From CAYHYG01 sp964360835 (lineage in GTDB: Bacteria > Patescibacteriota > Patescibacteriia > UBA1558 > 2-01-FULL-52-15): a stretch of 9,807 nt of DNA. Each line of letters opens with the position of its first letter. Position 1 is the first letter of the stretch. Shown in pieces: positions 5,024 through 9,807 of the stretch. The notes under the pieces were generated by a model that searched no databases, was not told the DNA's origin, and saw nothing but the letters and a program-made list of their open reading frames with translations. The position numbers were made by a program, and so were the translations under genes. The stretch covers positions 1 to 9,807 of the forward strand of contig CAYHYG010000034.1 of assembly GCA_964360835.1 (NCBI GenBank). Direction: 5' to 3'.

Positions 5024-5161
5024 TTAGGCGCCTAATGCTTGCCTAGCCAGTGCGTCTAGTACGCCGCTTCGTCCGTCATACCACCACAGACCAATCATTG
5101 CCGCTGCAAAGAAGGCAACTGTGATAACGATCATTAATAGATCTTTTTTTATATAATTCAT
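5024..5161 (-). CDS. Small single-helix membrane protein (45 aa)
   Basis: A short gene with a basic N-terminus (MNYIKKD), one hydrophobic helix at about residues 8-27 (LLMIVITVAFFAAAMIGLWW), then YDGRSGVLDALARQALGA as a short outer tail. It is bounded by a plausible promoter at 5212-5183 and followed, on the same strand, by a good terminator, which supports a real transcription unit. There is no clear Shine-Dalgarno. There is no cleavage site that I trust, so an N-in anchored peptide is the best description. Small proteins of this shape (basic start, one helix, YD-containing tail) seem common in Patescibacteria; that is memory, not a search. Function unknown. Confidence 0.7.
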   Translation of the reverse strand: MNYIKKDLLMIVITVAFFAAAMIGLWWYDGRSGVLDALARQALGA

Positions 5162-5182
5162 AGGCTAAATCTGCGCACCAGC

Positions 5183-5212
5183 ACTATATCGTAAGTTAAA
5201 TATATTGTCCAA
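5183..5212 (-). promoter_or_regulatory. Possible promoter for the small membrane protein
   Basis: TTGGAC (5212-5207), 18 bases, then TATAGT (5188-5183) on the minus strand. It would give a leader of about 15 bases. Confidence 0.45.
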
Positions 5213-5231
5213 CCGCCCTTCAAAATTAAAA

Positions 5232-5260
5232 TTGACAATAGCCACCAAAGCCACTAATGT
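5232..5260 (+). promoter_or_regulatory. Possible promoter for the bactofilin gene
   Basis: A perfect TTGACA (5232-5237) is followed after 17 bases by TAATGT (5255-5260), a weak -10. The -35 is strong and the position suits the gene. Confidence 0.45.
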
Positions 5261-5293
5261 ATAGGTGAATTGGTTAACTATTAAGGTCAGAAT

Positions 5294-5719
5294 ATGTTCA
5301 ATAAACAAAGCGTAGAAATCTCAAATAAAAAGACAGCTGAAACATTTATCGGCCCCTCCGTAAAGGTTGAGGGGGACTTTACTGGTGAAGGGGACTTGGT
5401 TATTGAAGGTATTGTGGTGGGTAACGTCCGCACCAATAACAACCTTACAGTCGGGCCCGGCGCTATCGTCGAAGCAGAAATCAAAGCCAAGAATGCTTTC
5501 ATTGCCGGCAAGGTCAAGGGTAATGTCTTGTTAAAGGGAAGGCTGGATCTGACCAGTTCAGGGCAGATTATCGGCAATGTCAAAGCTTCCCTGATATCAG
5601 TAGAAAGCGGCGGTATTATCAATGGTCAACTTAATATGTCACAGGCGGCTGACAAGCAAGGCGTCAAAGAGCGCGCTGAGATGCCGGATACCCTCGAGCT
5701 CTCCGAAAATAAAAAATAA
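5294..5719 (+). CDS. Bactofilin (polymer-forming cytoskeletal protein)
   Basis: Bactofilins self-assemble without nucleotide into filaments under the membrane and act in cell shape, polarity or wall-enzyme placement. The 141-residue protein has the family layout: a short disordered N-terminus (1-16), then a right-handed beta-helix of repeating short strands from about 18 to 115. Seen are FIGPSVKVEGDFTGEGDLVIEG at its start (turn-rich, Gly at each corner) and repeats ending in KGNV, IGNV and INGQL. A charged tail follows (116-141). There is no membrane helix. A Shine-Dalgarno AAGGT (5283-5287) lies six bases before the ATG. It stands alone or is co-transcribed with the next gene; no terminator separates them. 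Confidence 0.92.
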   Translation: MFNKQSVEISNKKTAETFIGPSVKVEGDFTGEGDLVIEGIVVGNVRTNNNLTVGPGAIVEAEIKAKNAFIAGKVKGNVLLKGRLDLTSSGQIIGNVKASLISVESGGIINGQLNMSQAADKQGVKERAEMPDTLELSENKK

Positions 5720-5738
5720 TAGATTCTTGTAATCTTAA

Positions 5739-5772
5739 ATTTTGCATTTTGAAATTTTCATTTTGCATTTTG
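5739..5772 (+). repeat. 13-bp direct repeat in the spacer
   Basis: ATTTTGCATTTTG occurs at 5739-5751 and again at 5760-5772, directly before the next start codon. It leaves no room for a Shine-Dalgarno there. Confidence 0.6.
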
Positions 5773-5773
5773 T

Positions 5774-6514
5774 ATGTATCTCTACGTCTACGACAGTTTC
5801 CTAACCGATCCTAAATATGCCACCCTCTTAACCAAAATCGAACAACGGGTCGTTGATTTGGATATTAAAGGTAAAATTGCGCGCTTATCAATTCTCAAAA
5901 ATTTAAAAGAGTTAATAACAGACGCTGTGAAGGGTGGGGTCAAAACGGTGGTGGTGATCGGTAATGATCAAACTTTTACCAAGGTTATCAATGTTGTGGC
6001 CGAGCTGGACGTGGCCCTAGGTCTAATACCGGTTGATGCTAGTAGTGAGATTGCAAAAATGCTAGGAATTCCACCGCGAGATCTGGCATGCGAGGTCGTC
6101 TCTGGACGAATAATCAAAAAACTTGATCTCGGCAAGATTAACAACCACTACTTCCTGCGGTCGGCTGAAATTACTGATGCTCCAGTGTCGATCAGCTGTG
6201 ACTCTTTTCAAATTCAACCCACTACTGAGCGTCATATGATAGTCGTCAGCAATTTTGGCCCTCAGCACCGTACTTCAAGTCCGACTGATGGTGTTATGGA
6301 AGCAGTCATAACGCCTCGTCAAAATGCTTGGTTCGGCAGCAATAAAGCGATAAAATCAACCGTTTTGCCTTTCAAAAAAGTCCAGATAACCAGCCTAGCC
6401 GAAGAGCCAGTCTCTATTATTACCGATAGTTATTTGGTAATGAAAACCCCGGCCCTGATAGAGATCGCGCCAGCCAAACTGAAGGTGATCGTTGGTAGTC
6501 AGCGAGGATTCTAA
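5774..6514 (+). CDS. Diacylglycerol/lipid kinase-like protein with degenerate catalytic motifs
   Basis: The fold of the DAGK/YegS/NAD-kinase superfamily is recognisable in 246 residues: a beta strand and nucleotide-loop region KTVVVIGNDQTFTKVINVV (57-75), LGLIPVDASSEIAKMLGIP (82-100), SPTDGVMEAVITP (169-181), and a final beta sandwich with APAKLKVIVGS (232-242). The hallmark motifs are altered: GGDGT is GNDQT, PxGTxND is PVDASSE, and the late DGE is TDS. The protein also lacks the usual N-terminal start of YegS. It may be a non-catalytic, lipid- or nucleotide-binding homologue, or act on another substrate. It is cytoplasmic, with no membrane helix. The ATG at 5774 has no ribosome site; the start is chosen as the first Met, and the family N-terminal strand (YLYVYDSF) fits. 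Confidence 0.7.
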   Translation: MYLYVYDSFLTDPKYATLLTKIEQRVVDLDIKGKIARLSILKNLKELITDAVKGGVKTVVVIGNDQTFTKVINVVAELDVALGLIPVDASSEIAKMLGIPPRDLACEVVSGRIIKKLDLGKINNHYFLRSAEITDAPVSISCDSFQIQPTTERHMIVVSNFGPQHRTSSPTDGVMEAVITPRQNAWFGSNKAIKSTVLPFKKVQITSLAEEPVSIITDSYLVMKTPALIEIAPAKLKVIVGSQRGF

Positions 6515-6520
6515 AAAACA

Positions 6521-6554
6521 AAAAAATCGCTGCCATACCGGCTAGCGATTTTTT
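6521..6554. terminator. Bidirectional terminator between convergent genes
   Basis: AAAAAATCGCT (6521-6531) pairs fully with AGCGATTTTTT (6544-6554), with an inner GCC/GGC pair in the loop. A and T runs on both sides make it work for both the lipid-kinase-like gene and yidC. Confidence 0.9.
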
Positions 6555-6559
6555 ACTAT

Positions 6560-7282
6560 TTAAACTTTGGACTGTTTTTTCATCATCAACAACTGTTGCA
6601 GAACCATGAAAACCGTGTTCGCCAGCCAGTAGAGCGCCAAGCCCGAGGGAAAACCAGCGCCGAGAACCACTGTGATAACCGGCATAACATAGAGCATCTG
6701 TTTGTTCATGGTTGTAGCCATATCATTAGCCGGCGGGTTAGTGGTGTTGGCAGCTTCCTTAGCTTTTTTGGCCATCAATAGCTTGGTCTGTACAAACTGT
6801 GCTGCTCCAGCGACTACGGCCAGCGCGATATTTGGTTTGTCTAAATTCAAAAATCCAAAGGAAATCAGGTTCAAAGATCCTGAGTTAGCTACAAATGAAT
6901 ATAAGAGATCGAAACTTTGGTTATGAAGTCCGCTTTGAAAAGCATAAAATAGTGCGATCAAAAAGGGAAACTGAATCAAAAGCGGTAGACAGGAAGAAAA
7001 GGGATTTACTCCTTCGTCTTTATACAACTTCATCATGGCTTTGGCCAACTCTTCTTGGTTGTCTTTGTACTGTTGCTTCAAGGCATCCATTTTCGGCTGA
7101 ATAGTCTGCATGGCTCGCTGCGAACGGATGGTTTTGCTGTTCAGGGGATACAAAATCAAGCGGATTATGGCGGTTAGGATGATAATAACTAAGCCCAAAT
7201 CCTTGAAAGGGATGACGTTGTAAAGCCAAATCAATAAATTAAAGATCGGTTGATAGAAAAGTAGGGTAAATAGTTGTTGCAT
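6560..7282 (-). CDS. yidC: Membrane protein insertase YidC/Oxa1, short form
   Basis: It inserts and folds membrane proteins alone or with SecYEG. At 240 residues it is the short Gram-positive/CPR form, lacking the large periplasmic domain of Proteobacteria. Helices are visible at about 4-22, 28-46, 97-116, 150-170 and 197-233 (two spans). The key hydrophilic-groove Arg is R41 in IIRLILYPLNSK. The cytoplasmic hairpin (SQRAMQTIQPKMDALKQQY) and conserved NPFSSCLPLLIQFP follow. There is no lipobox Cys near the start, unlike Bacillus SpoIIIJ. It begins three bases after yidD stops, the last gene of the rpmH operon, ending at the bidirectional terminator. Confidence 0.96.
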   Translation of the reverse strand: MQQLFTLLFYQPIFNLLIWLYNVIPFKDLGLVIIILTAIIRLILYPLNSKTIRSQRAMQTIQPKMDALKQQYKDNQEELAKAMMKLYKDEGVNPFSSCLPLLIQFPFLIALFYAFQSGLHNQSFDLLYSFVANSGSLNLISFGFLNLDKPNIALAVVAGAAQFVQTKLLMAKKAKEAANTTNPPANDMATTMNKQMLYVMPVITVVLGAGFPSGLALYWLANTVFMVLQQLLMMKKQSKV

Positions 7283-7285
7283 GGT

Positions 7286-7531
7286 TTAAGGTAGGGGATC
7301 AGTGCCACCGCTAGTCCAAGGGTGACAACGAAAAATTCTCTTCATAGAGTACCATAGTGCCCGCAGAAAGCCATAGCGACTAAAGGCTTGATAGCAGTAT
7401 TCGCTACAGTGCGGCTGAAAGGGGCAGTAACCGTGGGGGTATAAGTGGCGTGGCCAGCCGGTGTCTGGGGAAAGCGTCTTCTGATACAGACGGATAAAGG
7501 CTAAAATGGCAACATTTAGGGGATTTTTCAC
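7286..7531 (-). CDS. yidD: YidD, membrane protein insertion efficiency factor
   Basis: An 81-residue DUF37 protein that sits at the inner face of the membrane and helps YidC-dependent insertion. The family core is complete: FIRLYQKTLSPDTG, GYCPFQPHCSEYCYQAFSRY with its Cys pair C36/C42, and the closing RCHPWTSGGTDPLP. The N-terminal amphipathic helix (NVAILAFIRLYQKTL) would lie on the membrane. The start is GTG, in a GTGA overlap with the rnpA stop. No ATG fits better, and the homologues start with a similar MK-type N-terminus. Translation is likely coupled to rnpA. Confidence 0.94.
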   Translation of the reverse strand: MKNPLNVAILAFIRLYQKTLSPDTGWPRHLYPHGYCPFQPHCSEYCYQAFSRYGFLRALWYSMKRIFRCHPWTSGGTDPLP

Positions 7532-7872
7532 GATTTTAGTAGTGCGGCGCGTTCCAGGAGGTTGCCCAATAACCCCTTAATCTCTGCTTGTGCCTCTTGG
7601 TCGGCGCCTTTTCTGATAATCACCATAATGTCGTAACCAGTAGTAATCTTGGACCAATTTAAGCGAATAACCTCTCTAACCTTTCTCTTGGCACGGTTTC
7701 GCACCACCGCTCTTTTGTCTGTTTTAGTAGAAACTACAAAACCAACCCGACTATATGATAGCTCATTAGGCCTGTATTTGAGAGTCAAAAAAGCCATGGT
7801 CTCAGAGCGACATCGGCGTGCCAATAGTTGAAAATCTTTGTCAGTCTTCAACCGGTTCTTGGCTTGGAGCAT
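7528..7872 (-). CDS. rnpA: Ribonuclease P protein component
   Basis: The small basic protein that binds RNase P RNA and helps cleave tRNA 5' leaders. It has 114 residues, the usual size. The N-terminal LKTDKDFQLLARR matches the family's start, SRVGFVVSTK forms the central beta strand, and the signature RNR box KRAVVRNRAKRKVREVIR lies at about 53-70. The gene begins five bases after rpmH ends (the two are separated by four bases) and overlaps yidD by four bases. This is the classic rpmH-rnpA pair. Confidence 0.96.
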   Translation of the reverse strand: MLQAKNRLKTDKDFQLLARRCRSETMAFLTLKYRPNELSYSRVGFVVSTKTDKRAVVRNRAKRKVREVIRLNWSKITTGYDIMVIIRKGADQEAQAEIKGLLGNLLERAALLKS

Positions 7873-7876
7873 AAGG

Positions 7877-8014
7877 TTAAACTGTCAAACGCTTGCGACC
7901 ACGAGCTTTGCGACGTTTGATAACTTTCCGACCAGCTGGTTTGGCCATGCGAGCGCGAAAACCATGGACCCGTGATCGTTTACGTTTCTTTGGTTGATAG
8001 GTTCTTTTCGGCAT
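7877..8014 (-). CDS. rpmH: 50S ribosomal protein L34
   Basis: A 45-residue, extremely basic ribosomal protein of the large subunit. It begins MPKRTYQPKKRKRSRVHGF, followed by RARMAKPAGRKVIKRRKARG and ends GRKRLTV, all typical of L34. The length is standard. It is the first gene of the minus-strand operon with rnpA, yidD and yidC. No clear Shine-Dalgarno precedes the start (TCAATTGT before ATG). Confidence 0.97.
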   Translation of the reverse strand: MPKRTYQPKKRKRSRVHGFRARMAKPAGRKVIKRRKARGRKRLTV

Positions 8015-8025
8015 ACAATTGAGAT

Positions 8026-8055
8026 TAAAGTAACAGATGTTTGTTGGTTTGTAAA
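8026..8055 (-). promoter_or_regulatory. Weak candidate promoter for the rpmH operon
   Basis: TTTACA (8055-8050), 17 bases, then TACTTT on the minus strand. The -10 is poor, so this is only the best candidate seen. Confidence 0.3.
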
Positions 8056-8195
8056 GCAGCTTGTGTCTCGTAACCGATAATCATGGGGTAAGCAGCTTTG
8101 GTTACTGGTTACTAATTACTCTCCAAGACCCTAGACAAGAAACAAAAAAAGGAATATAAACACTCTGTCCACAAGATAATAACTTTGTGTATATG

Positions 8196-8222
8196 TTGTT
8201 ATCAAATGTCTTGTGCTATATT
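8196..8222 (+). promoter_or_regulatory. Candidate promoter for dnaA
   Basis: An extended -10, TG-C-TATATT (8214-8222), with a poor TTGTTA (8196-8201) at a short 15-base spacing as -35. The transcript would start near 8229, leaving about 24 bases of leader without a Shine-Dalgarno. Confidence 0.5.
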
Positions 8223-8252
8223 ACAAAAACGTTGTAATCATCGTTATCACCC

Positions 8253-9617
8253 ATGGATAACAATCAACTCTGGCAAGCCGTGCTTGGCGAGTTAGAGCTC
8301 CTCATTAGCAAAGCCAACTTTACTACCTGGTTCAAAAATACCTTTGTTTTTGAACGAGAAAATAATACTTTAATTGTCGGCGTACCAAATGCTTTTACCA
8401 AAGCTTGGCTAGAAAATAAATATCACGAACAAATTGCTACTGCCCTTCATAACCTAATCGGTAACGAGCAGAAAATTAAAGTAAGTTATAAGGTTGCTGT
8501 TCAAACAGCTCCAGTAGAGCGAGCCATCAACCGTAACACCGAAGAAAAACTCGGCCCCGCTGTCAACGACACGCCGCAGACCAGCCACAATAAATACGGT
8601 CTAAATCATAAATATACTTTTAATAGTTTTATTGTCGGTAAGGGTAATGAGCTGGCTCACGCCGCAGCTAAGGCTGTGGCCTCCAAACCAGGGACGATAT
8701 ACAACCCGCTGTTTATCTACGGTGGCGTTGGTCTAGGAAAGACACATTTGATCCAAGCGGTGGGAAATTTGGTCCTAGGACACAACCCTCACCACAAAAT
8801 TCTTTATCTTAACAGTGAAAAGTTTACCAACGACTTTGTCTCTTCGATTAAGTCTGGGGAAACCGAAAAGTTCAAAAAAATCTACCGCAACGTCGACGTT
8901 TTATTGATTGATGATATTCAGTTTATAGCAGGTAAAGAACAGACTCAGGAGGAGTTTTTTCATACCTTCAACGCCCTACACCAGAGCAACAAGCAAATTA
9001 TCATTAGCTCTGACCGACCACCCAAAGCCATTCAGGCTATTGAAAACCGCCTTGTTTCCCGTTTTGAATGGGGAATGATAGCTGATATTTCGGCTCCTGA
9101 TCTGGAAACCAGAATAGCGATTTTACAAGCAAAATGCGCCGAAAAGAACTTTGATTTGGACAAAGCTATTATTCAATCAATTGCGGAAAATATTAAAGAT
9201 AATATTAGAGAATTAGAGGGCGCTCTCAATAGAATTATCGCTTTTCATCAACTCAACAACTCTCTGCCTACTGTGGAGTCGGCTCGCGGCTTACTTACCA
9301 ACCTTAGCTCTAATCCTAGGCGTGGTGGTCTAACGCCAAAACGATTAATCCAGACTGTGGCTGAGTTTTTTGATATCAGCATTAACGATCTAGTGGGAAA
9401 CTGCCGTAAAAGAGAGCTGGTGGTGCCGCGCCAGATAACCATGTGGTTGATGCGCGAAGAATTAAACGCCTCATACCCACACATCGGCCAAGAATTAGGT
9501 GGCCGAGATCACACCACTGCTATGCACGCCTATTCCAAAATTACCACCCAACTCTCTGCTGACGAAAAAATAAAAAAAGACGTCGCCCTTTTAAGGCAAA
9601 AAATTTATGAAAGCTAG
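8253..9617 (+). CDS. dnaA: Chromosomal replication initiator protein DnaA
   Basis: DnaA binds origin boxes and, as ATP-bound oligomer, opens oriC and loads the helicase. The 454 residues carry all domains. Domain I is at 1-80 (LWQAVLGELELLISKANFTTW), a short linker at 81-115, and the AAA+ core at 116-340. Walker A is GGVGLGKTH at 157-165, Walker B is LLIDD at 217-221, the arginine-finger box NRLVSRF is at 265-271, and the sensor II region NIRELEGALNRI is at 317-328. Domain IV (about 355-454) has the DNA-contact signature GGRDHTTAMHA at 416-426. Length and order are standard. Translation from ATG 8253 without a Shine-Dalgarno agrees with other genes here. The gene is divergent from rpmH, the usual origin arrangement. 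Confidence 0.98.
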   Translation: MDNNQLWQAVLGELELLISKANFTTWFKNTFVFERENNTLIVGVPNAFTKAWLENKYHEQIATALHNLIGNEQKIKVSYKVAVQTAPVERAINRNTEEKLGPAVNDTPQTSHNKYGLNHKYTFNSFIVGKGNELAHAAAKAVASKPGTIYNPLFIYGGVGLGKTHLIQAVGNLVLGHNPHHKILYLNSEKFTNDFVSSIKSGETEKFKKIYRNVDVLLIDDIQFIAGKEQTQEEFFHTFNALHQSNKQIIISSDRPPKAIQAIENRLVSRFEWGMIADISAPDLETRIAILQAKCAEKNFDLDKAIIQSIAENIKDNIRELEGALNRIIAFHQLNNSLPTVESARGLLTNLSSNPRRGGLTPKRLIQTVAEFFDISINDLVGNCRKRELVVPRQITMWLMREELNASYPHIGQELGGRDHTTAMHAYSKITTQLSADEKIKKDVALLRQKIYES

Positions 9618-9807
9618 CGTGCCTTTCTTGTGCACAACCCTGTGTACCAAAAGCTGACAACCTCAGCACAAACCTACCTGCTGTTTTGTCTCTCCTTCCT
9701 TTAACACAACCCACCCACAAGAGTAACAACGCCCCTCCGAAACCTGTACACAGCACCAGACAATATTTCTGCTCTTTTTCCCAAATAAAACAACAACTAA
9801 ACTCCTC
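9618..9807. other. G-poor non-coding tail after dnaA, possible origin segment
   Basis: No gene is seen. The plus strand is rich in C, A and T and low in G, with many CACA words. Box-like sites are the palindrome TTGTGCACAA (9628-9637), CTGTGTACC (9640-9648) and CTGTACACAG (9744-9753). CTGTGTAC and GTACACAG form an inverted pair about 100 bases apart. Bacterial origins often lie here, between dnaA and dnaN, but no exact TTATCCACA box is present. Confidence 0.4.

Larger units (their letters stand above)
8015..8252. other. rpmH-dnaA divergent intergenic region
   Basis: It carries promoters for both sides. GCAGCTT occurs directly repeated at about 8056 and 8092, and GGTTACTGGTTACTAATTAC lies at about 8099-8115. 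DnaA-box-like words are CTGTCCACA (8165-8173) and, inverted, ATATACACA (8194-8186), each seven of nine to TTATCCACA. GTTATCA occurs at 8198-8204 and 8243-8249. These could mark part of the origin or DnaA autoregulation. No gene is seen in it. Confidence 0.5.

Noticed and set aside
5287..5622. Minus-strand open frame opposite the bactofilin gene
   Set aside because: The plus-strand bactofilin fold is clear. The opposing frame is a by-product of its codon use.
1..9807. Recoded TGA (glycine) as in Gracilibacteria
   Set aside because: trxA, rnpA and the 406-residue gene end at TGA in overlaps with the next start, and no well-recognised gene has an internal TGA.

Overview
The window looks like a piece of a Patescibacteria (Candidate Phyla Radiation) chromosome. 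The signs are a compact rpmH-rnpA-yidD-yidC block divergent from dnaA, a short YidC without a large periplasmic domain, a CPR-style degenerate lipid-kinase-like protein, AT-rich spacers built from low-complexity words, and several start codons that sit almost on the transcription start. TGA is used as stop throughout, so the recoded Gracilibacteria/Absconditabacteria are unlikely. The phylum assignment is inference.

Left part (1-1440, minus strand): a probable redox operon, read right to left. It holds a CsoR/CstR-family repressor, thioredoxin with a WCTPC active site, and a thioredoxin reductase that runs off the left edge. The repressor has a strong promoter whose -10 lies inside a 24-bp palindrome, a likely autoregulatory operator. 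A second, fully consensus promoter fires the other way into a GC-rich gene at 1508-2812. That gene encodes a five-helix membrane protein with an extracytoplasmic lytic-transglycosylase-like domain and ends in a textbook terminator.

Middle (2909-5161): two coupled genes of unknown function (406 and 93 aa, all-helical) are followed by a minus-strand tRNA-Arg array. The array has two intact tRNAs (CCT and CCG anticodons) and three broken copies. Two broken copies carry palindromic insertions exactly in the D-loop and the T-loop. Upstream of the array, and separated from it by a terminator, lies a 45-aa single-helix membrane peptide gene.

Right part (5294-9807): a bactofilin gene and a diacylglycerol-kinase-like gene lacking the catalytic motifs run rightward. 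They converge, over a bidirectional terminator, on yidC-yidD-rnpA-rpmH. Divergent from rpmH is dnaA, complete, followed by a G-poor non-coding tail with clustered variant DnaA-box-like words that could be part of oriC. YidC and YidD act in membrane protein insertion, RnpA is the protein subunit of RNase P, and L34 is a ribosomal protein. The set marks the usual bacterial origin neighbourhood.
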